From: Phascolomyces articulosus
Taxonomy: Eukaryota; Mucoromycota; Mucoromycetes; Mucorales; Lichtheimiaceae
Assembly: GCA_025677815.1 (NCBI GenBank)
Contig: JAIXMP010000030.1
Location: 310,001 to 374,000 of the forward strand
Direction of reading: 5' to 3'
Length of the DNA stretch: 64,000 nucleotides
Below, piece after piece: positions 12,379 through 25,159 of the stretch. The notes beneath the pieces were generated by a model. The model saw only the letters and a program-made list of their open reading frames with translations. It had not been told where the DNA came from and did not search any database. A program made the position numbers and the translations under genes. How positions within the stretch are numbered: the stretch's first letter is position 1; each line of letters opens with the position of its first letter.

Positions 12379-13057
12379 AAAAAAAAAAAGTCAAAAAAAT
12401 AATACACCATTTTTTTTAAACATGAAACGATATCAAACAAAATCGATAGACGACACAATACATACAATTAGTTCTTTTTTTTTTACTATTATTATTTTCT
12501 GGGTCTCCTCAAAGAAAAACGAGAAGGTGAATGGATTTGCGAAAATTCATGGACAAATGTGGGGGAAAAACAAAGTTGGATCTGTTTTTTTTATGATGGT
12601 GATGATGATGATGATGTGCTCTGTGTGTGTTTATAACAACGTGTAATTTCTTGTCTTTCCACTCCGTTTACTGAAGGAGCTTTGGGTTTAAGGGTTTGTT
12701 TTATGGAGAGGATAGAACGTTTCTATAGTTCTATCCATAAACCTTTTTTATATTTTTGTATAAATGTAAATGTGGTTTGGGATGCTCAGTACGCGTGTGT
12801 ATGTGTGAGTTCTGATCAATATTCTTTGAAATCACCCTGGGGTGATCTAAAGAAGGGGTGTTAAATGGGTCTGAGAGCCAAGATATCTTGAGCCACTCAC
12901 TCTCTTTTTTTTCCCTTTTTTTAAAGCAAATCAGCTTGTCTCCCTTCTCTTCTTTTTCTCTTTCCTTTCTCTTAATTTTTATATATACAATCAAGCAAAT
13001 ACATACTTTTCTTTTTAAATAATAATAATAACCAACCTATTAATATATTATACTTCA
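12379..13057. other. intergenic
   Basis: Contains a short GAT repeat near 12597-12614 and pyrimidine-rich sequence before the next ORF. No gene supported. Confidence 0.5.
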
Positions 13058-13561
13058 ATGACACCCATACTCCATGAATACCACGAGTCTCGTTTGTCAT
13101 TTCATGGCAACAATTTGTGGACCGAGTTATGGGCAGATATAATAAATGCTATCCGACCTATTCCTACTCCATCCTCATCAAAATCTCGAAAAATCATCCA
13201 TCATCATAATAATAATAGAATTGAACCGCTTGAAAACAACATACTTCATCATCATCAGCATCACGAAGATGAAGAAGAAGAAAGTGATTTTGAATCATCC
13301 AAATTTCAACTGGAATATGTATCCTTTCCGAGACTTGCAGAAGAAGATCAATTATTACAGGAAGATGAATACGATGAAGAAGAAGAAGAAAAAACACAAG
13401 TAGTGAAAGAACGACATTCCAAGACATATCATAATTTACAACATCATCAGCATGAACAGCAACCAGAAACCACAAAAGATCCGACAACAACAATAACTCA
13501 AAGGCGATTTAGTGAGGGAGGACCTCGAAGAAGACTTTTGGGTAGCTCCTGGATGTTTTGA
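13058..13561 (+). CDS. hypothetical acidic, His-rich protein
   Basis: Uninterrupted frame of 167 codons from an ATG. The first 35 residues look like ordinary protein (LWTELWADIINAIRPIP). The middle is low-complexity with His/Asn runs and Asp/Glu runs, and the end is basic (QRRFSEGGPRRRLLGSSWMF). The RRFSEGG motif looks like a basophilic-kinase or 14-3-3 type site, which is inference. No domain is recognised and no localisation signal is evident. It lies on the same strand as NDUFA6, about 680 bp downstream. The conserved-looking ends on a simple-sequence centre suggest a real intrinsically disordered protein, but a chance frame is possible. Confidence 0.5.
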   Translation: MTPILHEYHESRLSFHGNNLWTELWADIINAIRPIPTPSSSKSRKIIHHHNNNRIEPLENNILHHHQHHEDEEEESDFESSKFQLEYVSFPRLAEEDQLLQEDEYDEEEEEKTQVVKERHSKTYHNLQHHQHEQQPETTKDPTTTITQRRFSEGGPRRRLLGSSWMF

Positions 13562-14294
13562 CTCTTGATAATTGCCACGAAGCATGTAACCACATATATA
13601 CACATACTTTATCTTCTTTTAAAAAAAGAAACAAGGGAACCATTTACACCTTATTTTGTATATACATCAATGACACACGACTTAATTTTTAAGCTTTCTT
13701 CACAAAAGCTATTACAATAATTGACTCCCCTTCTTTTTATATTTATATTTTTATATTCAATCTGCATAAAAAAATATAAATATTTGGTTTGGACGTAGTA
13801 GTAATTCTGCCGGACAGAAAAAGCTTTTTATTCTCACTTTTATTTTTTTTTTATTGAAAAAAAAAAGTTTTTTTAAGTTCTTCCAAATAAATATATAAAA
13901 ATGTTGATTTGTTACGTATTGTAAATACAAGAAAAAAAATGATGAATGATAATAAGGGGAAATGGAAATGGGAGTCAAAAAAAGAATAGAATACCAAAAA
14001 AGAAATGTTCAGTTTCTAAATGTATATATGTCATGTTATAAACAAGGTTTCAATGAAGATTGATAGATGACAGGATCTTAAGTAGATCGATATAAGGAAT
14101 TTATATATATATAAAAAGAAAAGATATATGCATCAACATATATACATGTTAAATAAGAATGATAATGAGGGGGGAAGGAAATATAAGAATGGTTACGGGG
14201 AATGGGAAAAATTATGTTGTTGTGATATATAAATAATAGTGAATAATTTAAGAAAGAAAAAAAAAATACGTTATACTTAAAAAGAAAAACATTT
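13562..14294. other. intergenic (convergent 3' ends)
   Basis: Space between a plus-strand and a minus-strand gene end. AT-rich with poly-T runs; nothing else recognised. Confidence 0.5.
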
Positions 14295-15426
14295 TTAAAG
14301 TGTATCGACAACAACCATATCCCAACCTGCATTAACCCTGGATAACCCTTTGATGGTCATTAGACATTCAGTAAGTTCATTTTGGTCCAGTGAAAGCTTC
14401 AAATCATCTTGACATATCACTGTCAACGATTCAATCCAGGGGTATAAAAGCTTGTTGGTCAAAAGGGGTCTAACAAAGGAGAAGTGGTCAGCTTGTTCAA
14501 GATGGAGTGTAAGGTGCTTGAGACTTGGGAGGTCTTGTCGAAGTTGGTGTGCATCCAGACTTGCTGCTGCCAAGATAGTTAATGACTCGAGTTGGGCTAA
14601 ATCATGCGTTGGTAACCAATGTAAAGGAAAGGAGGGTAATTCGATATTTTTTAATGTGTGCTTTGATTTCGAAATCCATTGACGTACACAAGGTTCGATA
14701 GATGGCGTATAATAATTATTCCGACGATCGTTATTGTTGTTATTGTTCATGTCTTCCTCTTCTTCATTCACATCTGATGTTATAGTATCAGTGGTTGTAG
14801 TAGTTGTAGTATCGCGCAGTATAAGACTTTGAATGGATCCATCATAGCATAATAATGCATTCTCTATCAATGACATATGCATGATTGCGGGGATATAAAT
14901 GTGGATGTCTGTCAAATGTTGTTGTTTTCGCTGTTGCATTTCAAATATGTTTTTCAACAAATAAATGGGCCAAGAGGATTCAGCTTGTTCAATGGCTACC
15001 GTGATGTGAGTTGTGCGATAAGACGGGTCTTTTTTCACCATGATGGCTTTATCATCATTATCATTACTGTCTGTGCCACTTTGTTGCTGTTCTCGTGCAA
15101 GCATCAAGGCTAATTGTTTTGTAGTATCTTGTGACCATCGATCAAGAATGACATTCACAGGTCCTGACCAAATGGTTCGGTCAGTGACAAGCTTGTTGAG
15201 TCGAAGACATGTACTATTATTGTGAAACCGAATTACATCATTGGTTAGTTTGAATCAAAAAAGTTCTTTTTGTTCTTATTATTATATATCTAATTCATCT
15301 TATAATACTATAATGTGTTTTTTTTTCTATCATTTACCTTGCTATTGAAACTAAATCTAAATGATTCTCCTTGTTGATATAGGTCAGTATATGAAGCAGT
15401 AATTCGTTAGGAAGATAAAGGAGCAT
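14295..15426 (-). CDS. F-box protein with LRR-like C terminus
   Basis: Two exons, 15426-15338 and 15213-14295, separated by a 124-nt GT-AG intron and joined in frame to 335 residues. The F-box spans the intron: LPNELLLHILTYI at residues 5-17 from exon 1, then LVSIASTCLRLNKLVTD, ending at TIW. The acceptor was chosen because the frame upstream of it contains a TGA and because it restores the F-box consensus. F-box proteins recruit Skp1-cullin ubiquitin ligases to substrates. The C-terminal part has leucine-rich stretches such as LESLTILAAASL and LKHLTLHLEQ, typical of fungal F-box/LRR proteins. A Thr/Asp/Asn-rich low-complexity insert occupies the middle. The substrate is unknown. Confidence 0.85.
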
Positions 15427-16776
15427 CGTTAAAATTGTTATTGATGTAGATTATTATATAAGGTTGGTTCTTTGATAAATAATCCTCGGCTTTAACCAGC
15501 AAGAAGAGTCTTGATGAAAAATAATTATAATTAAAAAATAAAAGTGAAAAAAGAAGAACAAATAAGTCCAAATGAGGTGAAAGAAATAAAGAAAAATAAG
15601 GAGAGAAGAATTGGGGGGGGGATGATGATTCATTCATTCACGTTGGTTTGAATACTTTATACGATAATAATTCATTATCAGTTTTATTCTTATTTTAACC
15701 TGTCATTCATTATGAATTCAACTCCACTTTTTTTCTATAACCAATTCCCACCCCCCCCAACTCCTCTTTTCCTCGTTGTTCTTCTCCTCTTCCTCTTCTT
15801 TTTCTTTTATGATTGTAGCCAATGGTCTTGTTTATGATGAAATATAACAAAATGGGCGCAAGTTATTTGTATCTTACTGTTATATACATAAACAATTTTC
15901 CATTTGTCGTGGTCAAAACCCCCGATCATTATTTTGAAATATTCCTCTCCAACTAAATTTTTTACTATGTCATCCCGTTTAAACAACACTTTTTTGATCA
16001 TCTCTCTTTATCTACCCCCCTCCTCTCCCCCCCTCAAAAAAAAAAGAAATAAATTCTGCTGATAAGTGTTTAAATGGATGATAATAATAGTACTATTATA
16101 ATATAAACCCCATGATCATGTTAATTTTATGACCTCAACGTGACGATGATGATGATGATGATGAAGGGACGTGCTTATTTTATCAACGAGTAACATGTCA
16201 TTGAGATGCTGAGTGTTATACTTATTATTATTATTAGTCATTATAACAGAAATAAAAATCAGAAAAAAAAATACGCCCAAACTATAAACTATTACGTTTA
16301 CCATAATATAGGTTTTATTTGTATTAAATAAATTTGAAGGAACTTTCTTGTGGCCCCTAAATAACAATAAAGCCACTTTGTACAACAAGTCTCAATATTG
16401 AAATACAAAGCTGTCATCACTTTATATTACTTACGGTCAAACCCTAAAATATATTAAGAAATCCTTATTAAAGCACTCTATTGGTGCTTAAAGAAAGATA
16501 ATAATATATCTATTATGAAGAGAATATCATTGTTTATAAACGTATTAATTATACCAAGTAAATAATAATAATCCGTTTGACATGTGGCCGTAAAGACTTT
16601 TTGTTTCCATAACCATTCGATCGGACCGTGATTCCATATTGTTCTATTTAAAAAATTAATATTATGTATCAACAAAAAACCCGAGGGCCAAGCAATATGC
16701 AACCCGATTACAAGAATAATAAAATTCATCTACAGCTGAGATATATTATATGCATTTGGCTTCTTTTTTTTTTATT

Positions 16777-16826
<50 letters not shown>

Positions 16827-19305
16827 GTAAAGCAGACCCTGCTTGTTGTTGCTGCAGTTTATTTTGATTGTCTAAGTAATATAAGTACAATTAACCCCTT
16901 ATACTTTTGTCAATCTACATCGATGATCGTAAAGTTATTGCATCGTTAAAGTGACTCGTCGCCGGTTATATTACATTATAGTGCATTATATTTATAACCA
17001 CTTGTTCAAATAAAATCAAAATATCCATTGTTTATGTAAATATAAGATCAACTTAATCATCATCAAAATAAGGTATATATATAGTTATTATTATTGATTG
17101 GAGTTTTTACTTTATATTACCGACGACAAAGTTACTATGTGTGGTATACCTTAATAATAATAAAACGGTATAACATCTAATAAGTACGTATAAACAAGAT
17201 TATAAAATATAAAAACTCTGTGCAGAAAAAAGATGTCTTATGACTATTTCATTCTATCATTATATCCTAAAAAGTAAACGAGCGAAACCAAGGGTAACTT
17301 ACCTTTCGGTTATTTCTGGTCCATTTAGTATGGTACGTACATTTCAAAATAATTTTGTTTTTTCTAGGCTATCTTTTATTTTCAATATAAATATTTATGC
17401 ACCCAGTCTCTTTTTTTTTTTTTTTTTTTACAGGAATAAATTACTTGTTACCTAATTTCTTTTTATGCAACTGTTTATCTGCTACGCTTGTTGCTGAAAT
17501 ATGCTACGATGAAACGTTGTTTTTTATTATTATTATTGTTGTTGTTGTGTTATATAGAATAAAAATAAACATGCAAATGAATCATTATCACGATGATAAC
17601 AACAAACATCAGTATCATCTTCACCATCCTGTTACCATCATCAAATATTATACTGACTACGTATAAACAATTTGGAAATGTCTCTTATATATAGTATAAA
17701 TGTGTAGCACCATACATCTCTGTATTGGCAATACTCTGCAGAAAACGGATGTCATTTAGCATATAAAATAATTGTGGTGAGTGATCTTTTTATATAGTAT
17801 TACTCTCATCGTTAGTCATTGATACTGATATAAACGCTTATTAAGGCACAGAAAAGGCTGATTTACATTAAAACATAAGAGTCACTAAACAATGGTGGGA
17901 AGCCGAGTACTTTATAATAACATGCATTGCTTTCCTAACCCTAATGCAACGAAGGTGCCCAGGAAGAATAATAACGTTCTTTTTTTTTTTGACAACAAAT
18001 AAGATTTATGTAGTACATGATAAAATGGAGTATATACTGATGATTACACAGCAAGCAACATCACTTTTAATGAAGTAACATGACTATAGGATAAAAGTCA
18101 AACCAAAAAGGTTTATACAGTGCCAATTACTTTAATATTATCCAACAAAAGATGAAATACTAGCTACTAAACCTGACCCATAAAACTTATTTGGAGGGGG
18201 CAAAATAAAGTAATCGAGTACTATCCTGTCAATCAATAATGAAGATGTGATTTTGAGCATTTGACACAATAGCCAAGAAATAATTATATAATATACCATC
18301 ATTATCATTATACGTGGATAAGGAACTCTCGTAAGTATTCATGGTAATTTCCATTATAATCAAAAGTAAAACAAAACTTGATTATTGGATTTAAAGCATA
18401 TAAATGCACATGCACACACATACATACACATATATATTATACGTATATGACTAATTTTGAAAATAAAAACAGCTTAAAATATACCTTACGGATATGTCTA
18501 AAATCTTTTGCTCTATATGATATAGTGAGTAACTCCAGATCCATTCATTCCAATTTATAAACCATTGGCTGTCAATCTCAAAGAAGAATAGAGTGTTGCT
18601 TTTTAGGGTCTGCCAACAATGAAATAAGTAAATAAAAACAGAGTAATATCATTGAACCCACCTTTGCTACTTTCTTTAAAGTTGCAAAGATGTTAAAAAC
18701 GAATATACTATTTTATTGCCTTCTATATCTTACTATTTACATTGTAAAGGAATACTTCCAACTTTTGTAGTAAATAGCAGGAAAAATGAGAAAACAATTT
18801 TTTTTATTAATGACCAAAGTACGGCTGTCTTTTAAGTGTACTGGTTCTTTTACAGTATATAAGCAACTTTATATGTTTGCCTGTTACTAAATGTTTAACA
18901 TATGTGTTTCATGATGATTTTCAACAGCAATATAAAAAGTTATTTAGAAGAAAAATATGGTGTACATAGGTAGAGTTATTTATTGAATTATATATTCTAG
19001 ATTTATAGGACAATGCTTTATATTATTGTTCTGCTCAGTATTTCATATCCATGGTTTATTTGATATTTGAAAGTACAAAGAAGAAGGAGACATCTTCCCA
19101 ACCTTATTCTTGTATCCATCTACTTATAAACAAGATGAAAATTAGGTGCTATGGCGTTTTGAACGCGTCGGTCATTGAAAAACTGAAACAACTTTGGCTT
19201 GATATCGCCCCTTCAACGTAACGTGTTTCTCGAGTAACTTGTTCTATAACTTTGCTTTACAAAACTCATTTTTTTCATTCTTTTAAAAAAGTACCCATAA
19301 AAAAA
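15427..19305. other. long intergenic stretch
   Basis: About 3.9 kb without a supportable gene. It holds homopolymer runs, a GAT repeat near 16142-16161 and the dinucleotide tract listed separately. Short frames are hydrophobic or repetitive and lack splice or domain support. Confidence 0.5.
16777..16812. repeat. compound (AC)n-(AT)n microsatellite
   Basis: About nine AC units followed directly by about nine AT units. Confidence 0.9.
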
Positions 19306-21085
19306 ATGAAATTAAGTGGCCTTGTTATCGGTATCATTTCTGCAAGCACGACCGTTATGGGTAAGCAACAAAAAAACGATGAATAGGATTAATACATTAT
19401 TATTATTATTTTTTTCAAACCAAAAAACGGAACGTAATCTTTTTCAACATATCCTTGACGAAATAATAATAATAAAACACACACATATATACACGCCCAT
19501 GTGTTTTATTTTCACACCCAATTTATTTTTGTTTGTTAGCACGGTCTGCTGTATATATGATGTCGAGTAATGACCAACCTTTGGGACTTGCTGATAAACC
19601 AACCATCTCTTTGGATGCTTATTCCATGGTCATGTCACAATTGACAGATACTGCCGATACACACCCTGTTATGCAATGGAAAGACGCATACCAACAACAA
19701 ACATTTGAAGCTGCACGTGGTGTATGGAACAATCGCGATGCTTGGTTTCAACATGAACAAGATGACGTGTTTAAGCCTAAATTAGATAGTGTTTTGTATG
19801 TTATTGTCTCGGGTGTAGAACAACCTGAAGGTAAAAAAAAAAATAATGACACAGAAATAACACCAGATAAATTGTGTATCATAATATGTATATATACAGA
19901 AACTTAGTTATTCTATTGATACACGAGAAACGACAAACTAATTATTGTATTAAAAAAACACAGAAATCTTGGGTGAACCCACATTTTATGTTTCTGAGAA
20001 TCACGCTCACGCTTATAAAGATGTCGCCAAGGATAATGTGAAATCTGTTTCTGCTAGCGGTCGACGTGCTGAAAAACTTTCTCATGAATCATTGGATGAT
20101 GATGTTGTTGTTCAACAATTTAAACAAGAATATAACGACTTATTTGATTTGGAAAAGAAGGTAATTTTTATATAAAATAAAAGGATCACTGCCAGAAAAT
20201 AGATAAATGTGTGGGAGGGATTGGGTAGTTAATTTTATTTTATTTTTTGGACAAAAGATTGCAAGAGGTTTTTTTTTTTTTTTTTTTACTGATATATGTG
20301 ATTTATGAATATAGCCAGAGATGTCGTTTGCAAAGGAAGTTATGCATTTGAAGAGTGTTCTTGCTGATGCCAAATCAAATGCTTTCTCCACATTCCGTAT
20401 CAAAAGTTTAAAGGTAAATTGATGGATAAGAAGAGTGAAAACCTTTGCAAAATTGAAATAGAATTACAGTGACTTATCCAAATTCCCTATATATAGACTT
20501 TTGCTAAAGAATATGGTGTTAAGTCATCTCAATATACCGAAGGTGAACGAATCTTGAACGAACTTTTTGAAAAGGTATAATGAAGAAAGAATAAATCTCT
20601 TTTTCTTTTAAAAAAAAACCTTTACTATCCTTATTTTTATTGTTTTTCTCTAACTGGAAAAATAATATGGTATTTGATAGACTGTGATACCCGAATTCCT
20701 TGAAGGTGAAAATCGACGTGCTCTTGTATCTATTGTTCTTACTCCTGCTAAACATGCTGTCTTCCGTAAGCGTGCTCTTCCTGATACCGAAACATGCTAC
20801 AAGACCGAAGAATCTTGTCTTAACGGTACTTCAAGCTGCTCTGCTCGTGGTTCATGTGTTGCCACTGATAACGATTGTTATGTCTGCCAATGCAAATCCA
20901 CCTCTTATCAAGGTGATGCATGCCAAGTTGAAAATGTTGTTGGTGATTTCCAGTTGTTGTTTTGGACCGGTGTTGGTTTGATTATTGTCACTGTTGGTTC
21001 TCTTTTGTTTGTTTACAATAACGGTGGTGGTGCAGATAGTGATAGTATCATGATGGTACCTCAATCTTTGCCAAAGCAAGATTAA
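19306..21085 (+). CDS. Vps3844/DUF3844-type type I membrane protein
   Basis: Six exons (19306-19360, 19540-19830, 19964-20160, 20315-20413, 20497-20574, 20681-21085) join in frame to 374 residues. Residues 1-19 form a signal peptide (LVIGIISASTTVMA, predicted cleavage before RSAVY). The lumenal part is mixed-charge without a known enzyme motif. Near the C terminus are eight cysteines in an EGF-like spacing (SCSARGSCVAT, then CYVCQCKS, then ACQ), followed by one membrane helix (LLFWTGVGLIIVTVGSLLFV) and a short cytosolic tail. This Cys cluster plus helix matches the Vps3844/DUF3844 C-terminal domain of fungal vacuolar-sorting or ER membrane proteins. The start is fixed by the signal peptide. 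Exact role unknown; the family name implies secretory or vacuolar trafficking. Confidence 0.85.
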
Positions 21086-21667
21086 AAAAAAGAATGTTGT
21101 TTTTTTTTTGGTTACTTTGTTACCTTTCCCTCTCCTCTTTCAATAACCAATTCATTGAACAATGACAAAAAAAAAGATGGTGAAGGGAAATCAAATTTGC
21201 ATATTATATTATAAATACATCATATCCTTTCAAAATGCAAGTGTACTTAATATGTGTTGATGTGGGTTTTATTTATACCATTGGTGAAGTACGATTTTTA
21301 AGCACTGGGAAAGAAGAGTATATTCTTCATCTAAGCTAAAATTTAGCATGTACAACACAGTTCAATTGTTTTTTTTTTCAGGGTGGCATGTATATAGATA
21401 TAATGATAAAAAATAACCACCATCCATATGCATAATCGATATGTAAATTGAAAAGTACAAAACCACCAACGGACTATATTCATGTACTTGCTAGTTACAC
21501 GCATAAAAGTACGATTGTGTTACTAGACGTATTCAAACGTGTGTAGTAAAATAACATTCACAGTTTATTACCAAAGTGATATACATGATAAAAATGAGTA
21601 AAATATACATATTACTTTTAACTATCAATATTTATTTCCAACTACGCACGTAACTTAGTGTTCACGT
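21086..21667. other. intergenic
   Basis: Short space between the 3' end of the Vps3844 gene and the aldo-keto reductase stump. Nothing recognised. Confidence 0.5.
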
Positions 21668-21976
21668 CTACCCACCCAAAAGAGAAGCTTGAGCATCATC
21701 ACATCTTGGGCCACTGAATCGACTGCTTTTCAACAAAGTTCTCGTTTCTGCAGCTTCTTCCAGACTCAAATTGATTTTAAAATTGGATTCCAAATAATGG
21801 ACACGCTTTATACTAGGAATGATAATAAACTCGGAATCTTGGGCAAGAATCCATGAAAGGATACAATCACACGTAATAAGTTCTCGTAATTTCTAAATTT
21901 GGACAAAAATAAACATGCATAACTTTTTTATTCTTCATTATTTTACCTTTTTAAATGCATAGTTTTTATCAAAATG
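21668..21976 (-). pseudogene. aldo-keto reductase, C-terminal stump
   Basis: The minus strand encodes the last part of an aldo-keto reductase. A short exon remnant at about 21976-21947 (FDKNYAFKK) is spliced over a 54-nt GT-AG intron to 21892-21668, which reads SWILAQDSEFIIIPSIKRV and ends GG-stop. These match the family's NxxLV-KKLxELA and AWxLAQ...IPIPGTKR blocks. The frame ends abruptly at a TGA at 21979-21977, exactly where transposase-related sequence starts on the other strand. The catalytic Asp/Tyr/Lys/His part is missing, so this is a truncated gene, probably cut off by the adjacent insertion. Confidence 0.7.
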
Positions 21977-22480
21977 TCATTGTTTTCACTCTTTTTTCTT
22001 TCAATAAACATCATGCCTTTCAACGATATCAGTAATACCAATAATCAACCTTCAAGACTTGGCCCTGAGCTTGGTGAAGAAAGGAAGGGTATTATTGTTG
22101 GACGATTTCAAGCAGGACAGAAGTATGCTAAGATCAGTTCAGATTTGCAGCTACCCTACAACACAATATGTAGCATTATTCAACACTGGCAGAAGAACGG
22201 AAATACAAAGAATGATACAAGAACTGGATGTACAGAAAAACTGAATGGGAGGGATATTCGAATGATAGTACGTAGCGTTCGAAAAAGCCCGTTAGCACCA
22301 ATTGCAATCCATCAAGCAGCATTGGAATCAGCTGGAAGTAGGATATGCAGAAGTACATTTGTGAAGTATTTGAAGAAGGAGGGTTTCAAGTCTCATTCTC
22401 CTGCGCATAAACCCAAACTCACGGACATGCATATGAAAAGATGACTGGATTGGACCAAGGCGCGTATGGATTGGAGTCTA
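21974..22480 (+). pseudogene. Tc1/mariner-type transposase fragment
   Basis: A 144-codon frame starting at the ATG at 22013 encodes the N-terminal helix-turn-helix region of a Tc1-like transposase (KGIIVGRFQAGQKYAKISSD, later STFVKYLKKEGF). It ends at a TGA at 22442-22444, but the same frame continues past the stop as LDWTKARMDW, the usual link to the DDE domain, and then homology is lost. The catalytic domain is absent. It abuts the aldo-keto reductase stump head to head. Confidence 0.75.
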
Positions 22481-22482
22481 CG

Positions 22483-24370
22483 TATCACTGAATCCTCTCG
22501 CTTCTCAAGTAACACATTCATCAATTGCTCCTTGTACAGTTTGTGGTTGCAATCGCCGCAACTTCCTCATTTACCACCGCCTTGAAACGGATCCATTGTT
22601 TACTGCTTCTTGTAAGCACACGCATACTTTTTTTCTTCTTTGAGATCTAAATTTATGGAGTGGAAATTAAACGTTATGTAATGTTATTATGAAAGTTTTG
22701 CGTACTCCCTGTGATTCAATCAACGAAAGCATAGAAAATGGATAACTGTTATTGCTGCAAAGGTTAAAAAAAATACGAAAAAAAAACAAAGCGATGTCCG
22801 TGAGAGGAACAACCTGTTGGAGCGTTACCAACAAGTGCATTACTAGTACGCTTGAAAATCCTGGTGATAAATAAAAGGGTTAAGATTCAAGAGTTGAATT
22901 TTGTTGAGAGCCTCTGAGGTTTTGAATAAATAAAAAAAAGTAAAGAAAGAAAGAAAAAGAGAAAATTCGAATAGAGTTGTTTAATATTAATAAAAGCCAG
23001 GATGACAAGGTAGTACATTGTACAGCAGCTTTATACAGCCCTTTTGTTACCGATAAACTATTTGATTATCCTTGGCCGTGTAGCATATTTATGTTTACAC
23101 ACAAACACAAACAGCTTTGTTTTTTTTTTTTGTAGACTGGTGTTACTTATCTTCAATGCTGATAAATCGCTCTCTCTCTTTTCTTTCGTAAAAAATCCTA
23201 AAGAGATTAATAAAAATTCATGCGAAATATGGTTTCTCCGCAACCAAAAATAATGCTTCATTACTAATGAAATGTGGTGATCATTGATCGTCGTTACCTT
23301 TTCCAATTGATTTGTAAAGTATGTTAACTGCCACCGTTAGGAAGGTGGTAAACATCTGATGACTACGTTGTTGTTTTTTCCATTTGGCCATATACTTCAT
23401 AACGTGTAACATGTACACCAACTGCCAATACGGAGATGTTAATTTTGTTTTTGAATATAAAGTTAACCGTGATTTTCTGCTAAAAACAAAAAACGAGGTT
23501 TTCAAAGACAACAGTTTTTAACCCCTGTTTGATTGGTATGATTAATTGTTCTACAAATTTAGTCCAACATATATATAACGGGTCAACATCCTCTATCATT
23601 AACATTTAATCACTTTATTCAGCACATTTTGTAAGATAATAATGACTAGCAAGTATGGGTTTTCTGGGGTATAACGTTTACCCCTTTTCTATCATGTAAA
23701 TAACAATAATTATCTCAACTTGTATATACGTATCACATTGCATGTCTTTAGGTACCAGGATTATCAGAGGCGTCACCCAAATTGGCCTGTCAATGGAAAA
23801 GACTTTCCTTAAATTTAAGTATTGAAAAGTATCCCAGTCTGAAAATGGCTATTCTTGTTATCCCATCTGAGTAAACAAAGTGCTATGATAAATTCAAATA
23901 TACATCTCTAGCAAATACGCAAGTAGCTAAAAAAGAGTGATAATTATTCTTGACATAGTAACAGTAGGTATGACCATTATGATGATAATTTTACTGCTTT
24001 CAACTCGACTCATTAAGACATTAGCATTTTATTTTGGAATACATGTAGTATGGCGAAAAAAAAAGAGATATACAATATAAAAACAAATTAGAATGTATGA
24101 AAATGAATAGGAATAAAACTTTTGATTGGTAATGAAAGATGTTTTAATAAACAAAGTGTGATATGCTGTTATGAGTAGTAAACTAGTTAATGAGTAATGT
24201 GATTATTATGTTCAGAAATGATGTATACGGTAGGAATGAGTATAGGAATGATAATGATGAAAAGTAAATGGGTATCGAGGTGTCACTTAATTACATCGTG
24301 TCTTTTTATTTGATTTAGTGTTATTTTGGTTGGTGCCATTATCATTGTCACCGGTGGTGCTGGCAGTGCT
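22483..24370. other. intergenic with possible exon relics
   Basis: Around 22522-22612 a plus-strand frame reads CTVCGCNRRNFLIYHRLETD and is followed by a GTAAGC donor-like site; it may be a lost zinc-binding exon. Otherwise no gene is supported. Confidence 0.4.
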
Positions 24371-24423
<53 letters not shown>

Positions 24424-24424
24424 G
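24371..24424. repeat. (TGA)n microsatellite, about 18 units
   Basis: Uninterrupted trinucleotide tract. Read on the minus strand it gives poly-Ser within a frame at 24538-24287, but that frame opens with TTG and no ATG, so I do not annotate a protein. Confidence 0.9.
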
Positions 24425-24739
24425 TAAGTTGTTTTGGGGAGAAATGATCGCAGATGGAATCAACGCTCTTTTTTTGTTTTTACGACCTACTGAAACGATT
24501 TTTTGGTCACCCTCGATCGCATCAATGGTTTCAAGCAAATAAAGATTTTTTATTCAAAGATAACTCGTCAGAATCGACATTTTTTTATAGAATTATAAAA
24601 GAAAATGTGTTCACCCAGAATAATATCTGAGTGTTGCTTTATATTTATCGGAATTACAAATGTAAATAAAATACAAAGAGAGGGAAGAAAAGGGAAAAGG
24701 ATAAAACTAGTTAGAAGGCTGGGTTGTTATGCATTTTAA

Positions 24740-24850
24740 GAATAGCTATTTAAGCTTCCATCCATACCCTTCCAATGTCATTTGATTAAACCCTTCCAGT
24801 CTTGGTTAAAAACTTCCACGTGGTCTTGACATACCATCAGTGATTCTACA
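24740..24850 (-). pseudogene. possible F-box/LRR protein relic
   Basis: The minus strand reads ESLMVCQDHVEVF and continues to a stop. This resembles the ESLTVICQDDLKL stretch of the F-box gene at 14295-15426. Short and frame-broken, so tentative. Confidence 0.3.
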
Positions 24851-24901
24851 AAAAGAAAAAGATAAAGCATGGTAAATCCATTCATTTTGCAAGATATAAA
24901 A

Positions 24902-25159
24902 GTAGAAATGCGCAGCTAATGATGAGCAACTGGAGAGATCACAACCCCCCTAGAGACTCCTTCATTAACCACTCGGGGTCTTCTGTAGGTCACAACCACA
25001 GTAAGATTTTCTCTGGTTTATGAAAAAAAAGTAGAAATGCGCAGCTAATGATGAGCAACTGGAGAGATCACAACCCTCCTGGGGACTCCTTCATTAACCA
25101 CTCGGGGTCTTCTGCAGGTCACAACCACAGTAAGATTTTCCCTGGTTTATGAAAAAAAT
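24902..25159. repeat. two tandem copies of a 129-bp unit
   Basis: The unit beginning GTAGAAATGCGCAGCTAATG at 24902 recurs at 25031 with only a few differences (for example GGGGACTCC for AGAGACTCC). The unit is GC-richer than its surroundings and ends in an A run. No coding function seen. Confidence 0.9.

Noticed and set aside
12731..12994. Minus-strand basic frame upstream of the 13058 ORF
   Set aside because: It is the complement of a pyrimidine-rich tract and has no domain-like sequence.
16478..16729. Minus-strand hydrophobic 83-codon frame
   Set aside because: Considered as a secreted or membrane protein, but no ATG context, splice sites or homologous pattern support it.
24287..24542. 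Poly-Ser or poly-Asp proteins over the TGA repeat
   Set aside because: The minus frame opens with TTG and has no ATG; the plus frame is a repeat artefact.
24902..25159. Possible CRISPR-like array
   Set aside because: Only two units, 129 bp each, directly adjacent with no spacers, in a eukaryotic genome.
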